From: Abditibacteriota bacterium
GTDB lineage: Bacteria; Armatimonadota; UBA5829
DNA: 14,899 nt
Assembly (NCBI GenBank): GCA_017959625.1
Contig: JAGDAG010000127.1
Span: forward strand, 1-14,899
Direction of reading: 5' to 3'
The stretch's first letter is position 1. Each line of letters starts with the position of its first letter. Positions 7,477-14,046 of this stretch are shown here, one piece after another. The position numbers were made by a program, and so were the translations under genes. The notes beneath the pieces are model-generated. The model worked only from the letters and a program-made list of their open reading frames with translations, had not been told where the DNA came from and searched no databases.

Positions 7477-7961
7477 TTTTTGGCGTCGTCCATATCCACG
7501 GGTTCTATGGTTTCCGGGTCGGCAAGATCCATGAATATCACTCCGTCGAGATGATCCGTTTCGTGCTGGATACAGCGGGCCAGGAGCTCCTGGGCTTTTA
7601 TCCTTACGGGTTCGCCGTTTTCGTTGATGCCGGTGACCGTCACCTTGTAAGCCCTCTCCACTTCGCCGTGGAGCCCGGGCACGGAAAGGCAGCCCTCGTA
7701 ACACACGTCGGAGCCGCTCTTTTTTATGATCTTTGGGTTGATGAGGGCGTGGAGGCCGTCGCCGTCTTCGCCCATGTCATAAACGAACAGCCTTTTCATG
7801 ACCCCCACCTGGGGGCCTGCAAGGCCTAAGCCTTTGGCAGAGTGGAGCGTGTCGCCCATATCGGCGATGAGCTTTTTGATATCGTCGTTGAACTCGGCCA
7901 CAGGCTCGCATTTCTCCCGGAGCCGGGGGTCTCCGTATTTAACTATTTCCAGAATCGCCAT
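7473..7961 (-). CDS. def: peptide deformylase
   Basis: Removes the N-formyl group from nascent proteins, the partner step to fmt, which overlaps it by four bases. The 162 residues hold all three family motifs: GLGLAGPQVG (44-53), EGCLSVPG with metal ligand C91, and QHETDHLDG with metal ligands H133 and H137 and catalytic E134. The first motif has Gly where most have the second Ala (GLAGPQ rather than GLAAPQ). A C-terminal acidic tail follows about residue 145. The ATG at 7961 lies within the end of the upstream small gene (23-base overlap). Its Shine-Dalgarno (GAGGGA, about 14 bases away) is poor, so translation is probably coupled to the upstream gene. Confidence 0.95.
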   Translation of the reverse strand: MAILEIVKYGDPRLREKCEPVAEFNDDIKKLIADMGDTLHSAKGLGLAGPQVGVMKRLFVYDMGEDGDGLHALINPKIIKKSGSDVCYEGCLSVPGLHGEVERAYKVTVTGINENGEPVRIKAQELLARCIQHETDHLDGVIFMDLADPETIEPVDMDDAKK

Positions 7962-8172
7962 TGATCGTTTTGTTGTCCCTCACTTTTTTGTTGAGCTCCG
8001 CTAAAAATGAAGCAAGGCAGACACTGTGCATCAGGGCGCCGTCTTTTACGGTCCCGTCGGCAGCCCCCATACAGGAGCGGCAGTGCATGCCGTGTTTTGC
8101 AAATACTTCTTCGGTCTCCGGGTGATCATGCAAAACCTTGCATATCAGTGAATCGCCTTTGATGTAGTCCAT
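7939..8172 (-). CDS. small DUF1858-type CxxC protein
   Basis: A 77-residue cytosolic protein resembling DUF1858, the domain found alone or attached to hybrid-cluster-type redox proteins. It has IKGDSLICKVLHDHPET, then VFAKHGMHCRSCMGA with a CxxC pair that could form a redox disulfide or bind a metal, then a helical end (ASFLAELNKKV). Function is not established for single-domain members; many occur in anaerobes. An in-frame ATG exists at 8196, but it falls about where the transcript should begin (-10 at 8206-8201). GGAG at 8183-8180 is seven bases before the ATG at 8172, so I chose that start. The gene overlaps def by 23 bases and is probably the first of the operon. Confidence 0.78.
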   Translation of the reverse strand: MDYIKGDSLICKVLHDHPETEEVFAKHGMHCRSCMGAADGTVKDGALMHSVCLASFLAELNKKVRDNKTINGDSGNS

Positions 8173-8179
8173 TCCCATG

Positions 8180-8183
8180 CTCC
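8180..8183 (-). promoter_or_regulatory. ribosome binding site that decides the DUF1858 start
   Basis: GGAG (forward CTCC) lies seven bases before the ATG at 8172 and inside the longer frame that begins at 8196. No comparable site precedes the 8196 ATG, where the upstream bases are AT-rich. Confidence 0.5.
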
Positions 8184-8200
8184 GGTTTGTTGTCATTAAT

Positions 8201-8211
8201 ATTATATCACA
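8201..8211 (-). promoter_or_regulatory. extended -10 promoter for the DUF1858-def-fmt-phosphatase run
   Basis: Read on the minus strand this is TGTGATATAAT, a perfect TATAAT (8206-8201) with TG one base upstream. The best -35 candidate is only TTATAT at 8230-8225. The 11 bases are identical to the plus-strand site at 1708-1718. It lies in the short gap after the ankyrin gene (stop at 8236), so it gives the def-fmt group its own transcription. Confidence 0.6.
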
Positions 8212-8235
8212 CTTTGCGGCAATAATATAAGGGGC

Positions 8236-9948
8236 TTATGCCGGGGAAGGGGCCCCGGCGTTTTCCGCCGGTGGGGGTTCCGGCTGAGGCGTTTCCGCCG
8301 GAGCTGCTTCTCCCTGCTGCGCTTCTTCCGGAGGGGTTTCCGGCTGCTCTTCCTGTTTCGGTTTCAATAGTTCGGCAATCGCCGTAAATTTGTTCTTTTC
8401 CGCAACGGAAAGGGGAGTCTCGCCGGAAGCGTTTGCTTTCAGGGGATCCGCCCCTTTTGAAAGCAAAAACTCCACGATCTGCTTTTTGTTGGACAGCACG
8501 CCGTAGTGAAGGGCGGTGTTACCGTCGTTATCCGTGTCGTCAAGCTTTGCGCCCACAGCCTGCAGGGCAAACACTATGGGCAGGTTCCCTATCATAAAAG
8601 CGTCCAGAATGGGAGTGACGCCGTTGTTGTTGGCCTTGCCCACAAGGCTTTTCAGCGACGGGATCATCTCTCTGAAAAGCCGCTCGTTGTCGCTTAAGAC
8701 CGCAAAATGCAGGCAGGTGTCTCCGTTTTTTGTTTTCAGCTTTGTGTTTGCCCCCCGCTTCAGAAGCCAGTCTGCCACGCCGGGCTGGTTGGCGTCCAGG
8801 GCGTTGTAAAGCGGAGTGACGCCGTCGGAGTCGGGGAGGTTTATATCGGTCCCGTTTTCGGCAAGGAACATCACAAGCTCAAGATTCCCCCTGTATGCCG
8901 CCTCATGTATAAGATAAGTGCCTTTTGCCGAAGGAACGTCTGTTTTCGCGCCCCGGGAAGCAAGATATTTCACTATGTCGGAATTATCGCTGCAGCAGGC
9001 CGTCATGATGGGAGTGAAGCCGGTGGAAGCGACGGGGGCGTTGATATCCATCCCTTTTTCAATGAGAAGCTTCAGCACCTCCAGGTTTCCCGCCGCCGCC
9101 GCTTCCTGAAGGGCGCTGTTCCCCTGAGGGGATACGTATGTGATATCAACGCCCTGTTCTTCGAGAAAAGCCATCATATCCGCAGTGGAATACTGGGCGA
9201 TTATGCGAGCGGGGGAATCCTTGTCGGTGTTGAAACGGTTTTTGTCTTTTATGCGGCCGAACAGGTTTTTCAAAAGCTCTTTCTTTTCGCCTACCAAAAG
9301 AGGAAGAAGAGTATTGAGGGATATCTCTTCTTCCGGCATATTGTCCGCAAGAAGCAGCACCGCTTCGTCGTGGCCCGCAGCGGCGGAATAATCTATGGGC
9401 AGAAGATTCTGGTCGTCTTTGGCGACGGTGCTCAATTTCCGCTCCAGCAGGCTTTTTATTATGTTGATATTGCCGCCGTAGGCCGCCATATGCAGAAGGG
9501 TGGTCTTTTCGGTGGCCGCCGTGGAGGCGCCCCGCCTCAAAAGCAGATTGAATATCTCTTCGCTTTTGTTCTGGGCGGCGTAATATATGGGAGTATAGCC
9601 TTCGATATCCCTGCAGTCGAGATTGGCCCTGTTGTTGATGAGCAGCTTCGTGATATTCAGCTGATTGAAGCAGACTGCGTAGTGAAGGGGAGTGAAGCCC
9701 TGGCTGTCGGTGATATTGACGGGCGCCTTTTTGGCCAGAAGCTGCTGGACGTGGGTGTAATCCTCATCCATGATGGCGTTGAAAAGCATCACCTTGAGTT
9801 CCAGTTCCCTTTGCTTCTCTTCTTCTTCCGGAGTAAGAGGGGCCTCCCCGGAGGGAGGGGCTTCCGTCGGCGCCGGCTGCTCCGTCTGCCCGAAAACCGG
9901 CGGCAGGAGCAAAACAAATATAAATATTGCTGTCAAAAAGGTCTTCAT
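8236..9948 (-). CDS. secreted ankyrin-repeat protein
   Basis: A 570-residue protein with a signal peptide (residues 1-20, cut near VFG-QTEQ) and a long ankyrin solenoid, so it probably works as a binding scaffold outside the cytoplasm. After a Pro/Glu-rich segment (21-50), about 13-14 repeats run from residue 51 to 530. Examples are GFTPLHYAVCFNQLNITKLL (84-103), GYTPIYYAAQ, GNSALQEAAAAGNLEVLKLL (276-295), GFTPIMTACC, GVTPLYNALD, GDTCLHFAVL and GNTALHYGVL. Repeats at about 205-270 are degenerate. The tail (531-570) is again rich in Pro, Glu and Ala. No enzyme domain or lipobox is present. It is monocistronic, between the Spy-cluster terminator and the DUF1858 promoter. Its partner cannot be inferred. 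Confidence 0.88.
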   Translation of the reverse strand: MKTFLTAIFIFVLLLPPVFGQTEQPAPTEAPPSGEAPLTPEEEEKQRELELKVMLFNAIMDEDYTHVQQLLAKKAPVNITDSQGFTPLHYAVCFNQLNITKLLINNRANLDCRDIEGYTPIYYAAQNKSEEIFNLLLRRGASTAATEKTTLLHMAAYGGNINIIKSLLERKLSTVAKDDQNLLPIDYSAAAGHDEAVLLLADNMPEEEISLNTLLPLLVGEKKELLKNLFGRIKDKNRFNTDKDSPARIIAQYSTADMMAFLEEQGVDITYVSPQGNSALQEAAAAGNLEVLKLLIEKGMDINAPVASTGFTPIMTACCSDNSDIVKYLASRGAKTDVPSAKGTYLIHEAAYRGNLELVMFLAENGTDINLPDSDGVTPLYNALDANQPGVADWLLKRGANTKLKTKNGDTCLHFAVLSDNERLFREMIPSLKSLVGKANNNGVTPILDAFMIGNLPIVFALQAVGAKLDDTDNDGNTALHYGVLSNKKQIVEFLLSKGADPLKANASGETPLSVAEKNKFTAIAELLKPKQEEQPETPPEEAQQGEAAPAETPQPEPPPAENAGAPSPA

Positions 9949-9985
9949 TTCCGAAATCGTCCGGTGGGTGATTTGTTACAAATAA

Positions 9986-9994
9986 ATTATAGCA
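9986..9994 (-). promoter_or_regulatory. extended -10 promoter of the ankyrin gene
   Basis: On the minus strand this reads TGCTATAAT, an extended -10, ending 37 bases before the ankyrin ATG at 9948. A second TATAAT lies at 10010-10005, with TTGAGG at 10032-10027 as a possible -35 (16-base spacer), but that -35 would lie inside the upstream terminator hairpin. Either or both may be used. Confidence 0.55.
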
Positions 9995-10015
9995 CCATTT
10001 ACGGATTATATCTAC

Positions 10016-10046
10016 AAAAAAGCGGACCTCAAAAAGAGATCCGCCT
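10016..10046 (-). terminator. terminator after the Spy-like gene cluster
   Basis: On the minus strand GCGGATCTC (10044-10036), a five-base T loop and GAGGTCCGC (10030-10022) pair over 9 bp with one GU wobble, followed by six T. It lies 16 bases after the stop of the last Spy-like gene and separates that cluster from the ankyrin gene. Confidence 0.88.
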
Positions 10047-10061
10047 TTTTGAAAGCAAACG

Positions 10062-10976
10062 TTAATTTGCCTGAGGCCTTTCCGGCCGAGGGCCGCGCTC
10101 GCCGCCCCGGCCGCCGCCCCGGCCGCCTTGCGGGCCTCTTTGGCCCATGGTCTCCTGCATGATCTTCTGGACCTCCTCCCGAAGGGATTTGGCATAAGCG
10201 TTGTAGGCGTTGATCTGATCCATGGTGAGAAGGGTCTTGTATTCCACCTCAAAATCCGAGAGGTTCTTGTTGGACTTCTCCATATAGGCCTGCATGCTTT
10301 TCATAGCCGCTTCGCGGTCGGCGGCGTTCCTCATGCTTTCCATGAGCTTTTCGCCCTCTTTGTTTATTTCCTGAGTGGGTTTCTGGTATTTGGTGAGAAG
10401 CTGGTCGATCTTTTTCACCTGCTCCTCCGTGAGCTTCAGCTTGTCCTCAAGCTTTGTTTTTACCATGGGATGATAAACCCCCAGCTGGCTGAAAAACGTG
10501 TTCTTGAGCATAAGGTTGTCGTATCTGGAGGCCTCTTCTTTTGAAAGGATGCCCTTGAGTTCCTTTTCAAAGGCTGTTTTTGCCGCGCGCTGGTCAAACA
10601 TGTTGGCGTTGCGCATATCCTTTCCTTCCGCTCGCGCGGCTTCCATTTCCTTGCGCATGGTCTCCATGGCCTCTTTTTGGGCGTTTTCGTATTTTGTTAC
10701 GAGGGCCTTCACCTTTGCGGTCTTTTCTTCGTTAAGGCCGAGATAGGTAACGTCAAAATCATATCCGCCGCCCATCATTCCGCCGGGCATACCCATCATC
10801 ATGCCGGGCATACCCATGCCGGGACCTCTGCCGGGTCCGCCGGGACCTCTGCCGGGTCCGCCGGGGCCTCTGCCGGGACCGCCGGGGCCTCTTCCGGGAC
10901 CGCCGGGGCCGCCCTGGGCAAAGACAGCCGCGCAGGCGAAAACTATAAGAGCAAGTATCAAAAGAGTCTTTTTCAT
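10062..10976 (-). CDS. secreted tandem Spy/LTXXQ-like protein with Met-rich and GPGGPGR repeats
   Basis: A 304-residue exported helical protein. The signal peptide is 1-20 (cut after VFA). Residues 21-53 are Gly-Pro-Arg repeats (7-residue unit GPGGPGR). Residues 54-68 hold eight Met within a Gly/Pro setting. Two Spy-like helical units follow. The first spans about 78-155 (LGLNEEKTAKVKALV to LSKEEASRY) and the second about 180-262 (LKLTEEQVKKIDQLL to LTMDQINAYNAY), each framed by LTxxQ-like motifs. The C-terminus (279-303) is rich in Arg and Gly. Spy and CpxP relatives act as ATP-independent periplasmic chaperones or stress and metal sensors. The Met-rich stretch suggests Cu(I) or similar metal binding, which is inference. 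GAGGT lies seven bases before the ATG. It is the last gene of the sigma-factor run. Confidence 0.82.
   Translation of the reverse strand: MKKTLLILALIVFACAAVFAQGGPGGPGRGPGGPGRGPGGPGRGPGGPGRGPGMGMPGMMMGMPGGMMGGGYDFDVTYLGLNEEKTAKVKALVTKYENAQKEAMETMRKEMEAARAEGKDMRNANMFDQRAAKTAFEKELKGILSKEEASRYDNLMLKNTFFSQLGVYHPMVKTKLEDKLKLTEEQVKKIDQLLTKYQKPTQEINKEGEKLMESMRNAADREAAMKSMQAYMEKSNKNLSDFEVEYKTLLTMDQINAYNAYAKSLREEVQKIMQETMGQRGPQGGRGGGRGGERGPRPERPQAN
10819..10902. repeat. four 21-bp tandem repeats encoding GPGGPGR
   Basis: Four units at 10819-10839, 10840-10860, 10861-10881 and 10882-10902. The first two are identical, and the others differ by one to a few, mostly silent, changes. They encode the 7-residue Gly-Pro-Arg repeat of the tandem Spy-like protein. 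Such in-frame repeats can change copy number without breaking the gene. Confidence 0.9.
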
Positions 10977-10991
10977 TTTATGGTACCTCGT

Positions 10992-11519
10992 TTATTTTTT
11001 AGGAGCCTTTCCGGACTTTGCGCCGGGTCCTTTACCCGGGCCCATACCCGGTCCGCCGGGAAACTTCTTCCGGAATTCTTCCATTCTTTTCTTTTGGATA
11101 CTCTCGTATTTGGAAAGCTGGGCTTTTGTGAGCACCTTGTTCTGGGCCGTCTGGTATTCCTGATGAAGCTTCATCAAGGTCTGCATGTTCTTCTGCATTT
11201 TTTCCATGTCCGCTTTTGAAGGCTTGGCGTTTTTGTCAAACTTTCTCTGAGGCATATTTTTTCTCTGAGCCTCAAATTTTGCGGAATAGGTTTTGCTGAT
11301 GGAATCCAGCTTTTTCTTTTGATCGGCGGAAAGCCCCAGCTGCTTTTGTATCTCGGGGTCGTTCAAGCCGAAGCCGAACCCACGTCCGGGGGCTTTCTTT
11401 GCCGCTGAGGCAGGAGCGCTCTTTTTAGGGGCTGCAGCACTCTTTTTGGCTGCGGGAGCCGCTCCGAACACTACTGCTGCGCACAATATGAGCGCGATCG
11501 CCATAAACAGTTTTTTCAT
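10992..11519 (-). CDS. secreted Spy/LTXXQ-like protein, single domain
   Basis: A 175-residue exported protein with a signal peptide of about 20 residues (MKKLFMAIALILCAAVVFGA). A Lys/Ala/Ser/Pro-rich spacer covers 21-45. One Spy-like helical unit covers about 55-150, opening with LGLSADQKKKLDSI (61-74) and closing with VLTKAQLSKYESI (129-141), the paired LTxxQ-like motifs of the family. The basic Gly-Pro-rich tail (153-175, PGGPGMGPGKG then GKAPKK) echoes the low-complexity part of the next gene's product. AAGGAG lies six bases before the ATG, and the next gene starts 15 bases after its stop. Probable periplasmic chaperone or stress protein by family; ligand and client are unknown. Confidence 0.78.
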   Translation of the reverse strand: MKKLFMAIALILCAAVVFGAAPAAKKSAAAPKKSAPASAAKKAPGRGFGFGLNDPEIQKQLGLSADQKKKLDSISKTYSAKFEAQRKNMPQRKFDKNAKPSKADMEKMQKNMQTLMKLHQEYQTAQNKVLTKAQLSKYESIQKKRMEEFRKKFPGGPGMGPGKGPGAKSGKAPKK

Positions 11520-11575
11520 ATTTATCTCCTTGTTACCGATGCGCCTTTTTGCAGGCGGTCAATAATTGATACCTG

Positions 11576-12505
11576 TTATTCTTCCGTTTCGTTTCTTGGG
11601 TCCTGTTCCGGGCCGGAAGGCTGTTCGGGAGCAGAGGGCTTTTCGGGGCCGGAAGGCTGTTCCGGAGCCTTTGCTTTTTCGGCTGTTTCCTTAAGCCGGC
11701 GCTCTTCTTCCTTTCTGCGCTGTTCTTCGGCTTCTTTTTGTGCCGCCCGCTCCTTGAGTTTTTGCATATATTCCTTTTTCATCCTTTCGTGTTCTTCTTT
11801 TGTTACCACCATATAAGGATGAAACGGATCTCCGGATACCACAAGCTCATATCGCCGGGGGTCCTCGCGGAGCTTTTTCAGATCGTTGCTGAACTTTTTA
11901 TCTATGTCATCCGACGTATCGACGGAATGGGGTCTGATCTCATATAAAATATCTTCCAGCCTCTTTCGCTGCGTTTTCGTAAGTATCCTTGCGCAGGCTT
12001 CGTCAAATCCGGCGTCGGCAGTCTTTTTCTTTCTCATACATGCCGCAAGGCGGGAATGATCGGATTCTTCCATGGCGTTCCGATACTCGGAATATATCGC
12101 GGCGAGTTTGTTCCGGTAATCGCCGGCAGCCTTCCGCAGCCTGTCTTTCTGCCCGCCCGAAAGCTTCAGCTTAAGTTCCGTGGAGGGCGGAAAAAATACC
12201 CTGTATTGTTTTTCTGCGTTTTGTTCGGGCCCTTTGGTGAAAAACGGCTTTTCGAGCACCAGGGACGAAGCTGTCGGCTTCGGGGGCGCGGCCGGCTTCT
12301 TTTTCGGCGCTTCCTGCATGCGGCTTTCGGCCTGCTTTTTAAGGGCGCCGATAACGTCCTCCCCGGGCTCTGTCCCGGGAGAAAGGATCTCGGCTGTTTG
12401 CGGCGTTTCGGGCTGCCGTCCGGGTTTCCCCGTATATGTTTTGTATGCAAAGAAGGCCGCCGCAAGCAATACGATAACGGCAGCCGCCGCAACTGTTTTT
12501 TTCAT
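11576..12505 (-). CDS. membrane-anchored or secreted LTXXQ-like coiled-coil protein
   Basis: A 309-residue protein, not matched to a named family with confidence. Residues 5-20 are a hydrophobic segment that could be a signal peptide or, since no clean cleavage site follows (FFAYKTYTG), a membrane anchor. A Pro-rich linker runs to about 110. A Spy-like helical region covers about 112-190, with LKLSGGQKDRLRKAAGDY and ILTKTQRKRLEDIL as the LTxxQ-like pair. A highly charged predicted coiled coil (about 236-278, Lys/Glu/Arg-rich) leads to a repeated tail, EQPSGPEKPSAP. The start has a weak AGGG seven bases upstream and lies 19 bases after the previous stop. The 56-base gap to the next gene is the largest within this run. 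Probably an envelope structural or sensing partner of its neighbours. Confidence 0.65.
   Translation of the reverse strand: MKKTVAAAAVIVLLAAAFFAYKTYTGKPGRQPETPQTAEILSPGTEPGEDVIGALKKQAESRMQEAPKKKPAAPPKPTASSLVLEKPFFTKGPEQNAEKQYRVFFPPSTELKLKLSGGQKDRLRKAAGDYRNKLAAIYSEYRNAMEESDHSRLAACMRKKKTADAGFDEACARILTKTQRKRLEDILYEIRPHSVDTSDDIDKKFSNDLKKLREDPRRYELVVSGDPFHPYMVVTKEEHERMKKEYMQKLKERAAQKEAEEQRRKEEERRLKETAEKAKAPEQPSGPEKPSAPEQPSGPEQDPRNETEE
11611..11662. repeat. 36-bp-period repeat in the tail of the LTXXQ coiled-coil gene
   Basis: The 16 bases at 11611-11626 recur exactly at 11647-11662, a 36-base period that equals 12 residues. The repeat encodes the doubled EQPSGPE tail segment of the 309-residue protein. 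Confidence 0.75.
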
Positions 12506-12524
12506 AAAAGTATCCCTGCAGGCA

Positions 12525-13100
12525 TCATTTGCCGGTGGCCTTTTTCTCCGGGCCGGCGTCCCTGTTTTGCTGCAGGGGCTTCTTGTGTTGCTGCAGGCTG
12601 TTAAGGAAAGCGGCAGCGTTTATCTGGCCCTGCACAAGGCTTCCCCGGAAGCCCGGGGGCCTTGAGTGCATCCTGTACTTTTTGGATTTTTCACTGAATT
12701 TCTTTTTCAGCCTGCTTTTCTGCCCGTCGTCCATGATGGAATACAGGTCGTAGAAAAGGTCGATGGACGAATCTCTGTTGGCCTGTTCGATAAGGGTGAT
12801 CTGATGGCTCAGGTCCTTTGTCTTTTGCCTGTCTGCAAACTCTCCGGTGACCTCGTCAAGCTCCACCTGCAGCTCTCTGAGCTGCTTGAAGTTGGTATGC
12901 AGCTCGGACCTGTGTTTTTCGAGGAGCCTGTCGAACTCCTGTTTCTGGCTGTCGTTCAGGGCATAATCCTCCGCAACGTTTTCAAAAGGCCTTCTGATGT
13001 GATCCCGCCGGCCGGAATATTTGACGGCATGGCTCACCACAAAAGAAGCTATGAGTACCAGAATAAGAAAGAGCGCAAGGGTGGTCCATTTCCAGAACAT
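12525..13100 (-). CDS. membrane-anchored CpxP/CnrX-like periplasmic sensor or chaperone
   Basis: A 191-residue protein with an N-terminal membrane helix (about 6-24, no good cleavage site) and a periplasmic helical hairpin (about 45-140). The hairpin opens with YALNDSQKQEFDRLLEKH (46-63) and closes with IMDDGQKSRLKKKF (122-135), the pattern of the heavy-metal-resistance/CpxP/Spy group. CnrX and ZraP are relatives that sense metals next to a sigma or two-component system. Its place directly after the anti-sigma gene (5-base gap) therefore suggests that it tunes anti-sigma activity from the periplasm; this is inference. Few His, Met or Cys residues are present, so direct metal sensing is not obvious. 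GAGG at 13114-13111 lies ten bases before the ATG. Confidence 0.75.
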   Translation of the reverse strand: MFWKWTTLALFLILVLIASFVVSHAVKYSGRRDHIRRPFENVAEDYALNDSQKQEFDRLLEKHRSELHTNFKQLRELQVELDEVTGEFADRQKTKDLSHQITLIEQANRDSSIDLFYDLYSIMDDGQKSRLKKKFSEKSKKYRMHSRPPGFRGSLVQGQINAAAFLNSLQQHKKPLQQNRDAGPEKKATGK

Positions 13101-13105
13101 ATCTT

Positions 13106-13510
13106 TTATTCCTCGCCTAAATTATATATATAACCGGAATTCTCGGTGTTGGAAACAAGCTGGACGTAACTCTGCCCGTCCGGCTGACTGTCTGCGAACA
13201 AACCGGCTTCATTTATGCCGAAGAAGGCTCCCGTTGCAAGCATCAGGACCGAAGCGGCAACGATGGTCCAGCGGGGAACGGGAAAGGCGTTTTGTTTTTT
13301 GTATTTTATCCTTTCTTTTAGCGCCTCAAAACTGCAGGCCGACGGGACCTCGGGGATGCTCAGGGCCAGCTGATCGACCGTTTTCATTTCGCTCAGGGCC
13401 TTATTGCATGCCGGGCACTCTCTGAGATGCTCTTCCAGGAGTTTGCGCTCCCCGGAAGGCAGTTCGTTATCGAGATAACGGTTAAGGAGTCTGGTTTTGT
13501 CGCAGTTCAT
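13106..13510 (-). CDS. membrane anti-sigma factor with zinc-finger (ZAS) domain
   Basis: A 134-residue single-pass membrane protein that should hold the adjacent sigma factor inactive. The cytosolic N-terminus (1-40) has the zinc-binding anti-sigma pattern C3, then H28-x3-C32-x2-C35 (EEHLRECPAC), preceded by RYLDNELPSGERK as in zf-HC2 proteins. A membrane helix spans about 81-99 (WTIVAASVLMLATGAFFGI). A short periplasmic tail of 35 residues follows, too short for a separate sensor domain, so sensing may depend on a partner. Its ATG overlaps the sigma stop by four bases (ATGA), the usual sigma/anti-sigma coupling. Whether control is by regulated proteolysis or by redox at the zinc site cannot be read here. 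Confidence 0.88.
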   Translation of the reverse strand: MNCDKTRLLNRYLDNELPSGERKLLEEHLRECPACNKALSEMKTVDQLALSIPEVPSACSFEALKERIKYKKQNAFPVPRWTIVAASVLMLATGAFFGINEAGLFADSQPDGQSYVQLVSNTENSGYIYNLGEE

Positions 13511-14046
13511 TTCACCACATCCATGTCTTTGAATACTTTTTTCAGATTTTCTCTTGCTCTTGATATCAAGGCTTCAAACGCTTTTACGCTTATCTTCATG
13601 ACGTTGGCGGCGTCCTTGTAGGACAGGCCTTCATAGGCTATCAGGACAAACGCGGCCCTTTGTCTTTCCGGAAGCGACAGAAGAGCCTTTTCGGCCTGCT
13701 GCTCCTTTAGTTTTTCCAGGGTGACGTTCATGGGGTCGTCCTTTTGCGAAAAGGCCGCCTCGCCGAAAAGCCTGTTCTCCTTGTTTTTTGATCTGATATG
13801 ATTATACGACTGGTTGATCACGGCTCTGTAAAAATATGCCGGAAAATCGACTTTGATATTATAATCGGCCTCGTAGAGCCTGACGAAGGTTTCCATTACC
13901 GTGTCTTCGGCGGCTTCCGGCGAGGCCAGCAAACGGAACGCGATATTGAAGCCCTTTTGATGATACCGCCTGAACAGCTCTTCAAAAGCGGCGTTATCGC
14001 CTGTTTTCGTCAGTTTGTATAATTCTATATCGGTTTTGTTCTTCAT
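13507..14046 (-). CDS. ECF-family RNA polymerase sigma factor
   Basis: A 179-residue sigma-70-type factor of the extracytoplasmic function group. Region 2 covers about 8-88 (AFEELFRRYHQKGFNIAFRLL, then the SPEAAEDTVMETFVRLYEA core binding and -10 recognition part). Region 4 covers about 117-170 (LLSLPERQRAAFVLIAYEGLSYKDAANVMKISVKAFEALISRAREN), the helix-turn-helix that reads the -35. There is no extra C-terminal domain. The ATG at 14046 has only a poor ribosome binding site (GTGAG about 10 bases upstream), which would keep expression low. It is the first gene of a six-gene run, and by family rule it probably activates its own promoter within 14047-14220. I cannot assign an ECF subgroup. Confidence 0.92.
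   Translation of the reverse strand: MKNKTDIELYKLTKTGDNAAFEELFRRYHQKGFNIAFRLLASPEAAEDTVMETFVRLYEADYNIKVDFPAYFYRAVINQSYNHIRSKNKENRLFGEAAFSQKDDPMNVTLEKLKEQQAEKALLSLPERQRAAFVLIAYEGLSYKDAANVMKISVKAFEALISRARENLKKVFKDMDVVK

Noticed and set aside
8707..10065. A 452-codon plus-strand frame opposite the ankyrin gene
   Set aside because: It runs through the ankyrin promoter and the terminator and has no ribosome binding site or domain; the repeats on the minus strand are unmistakable.
10062..10140. The Arg-Gly-rich C-terminus as an RNA-binding RGG tail
   Set aside because: The protein has a clear signal peptide and Spy-like units, so it should leave the cytoplasm; a surface-binding role is more likely.
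10819..10902. The four 21-bp repeats as a CRISPR array
   Set aside because: The units are directly adjacent with no spacers and encode an in-frame protein repeat.
11520..11575. A promoter or attenuator in the 56-base gap within the Spy cluster (TTGACC and a 4-bp GCCT/AGGC hairpin)
   Set aside because: No -10 lies at a suitable distance from TTGACC, and the stem is too short and has no T tract.
13120..13125. TATAAT on the minus strand near the end of the anti-sigma gene as an internal promoter
   Set aside because: It lies in an AT-rich run encoding Tyr-Ile-Tyr-Asn, lacks the TG extension seen at the other promoters and has no -35.
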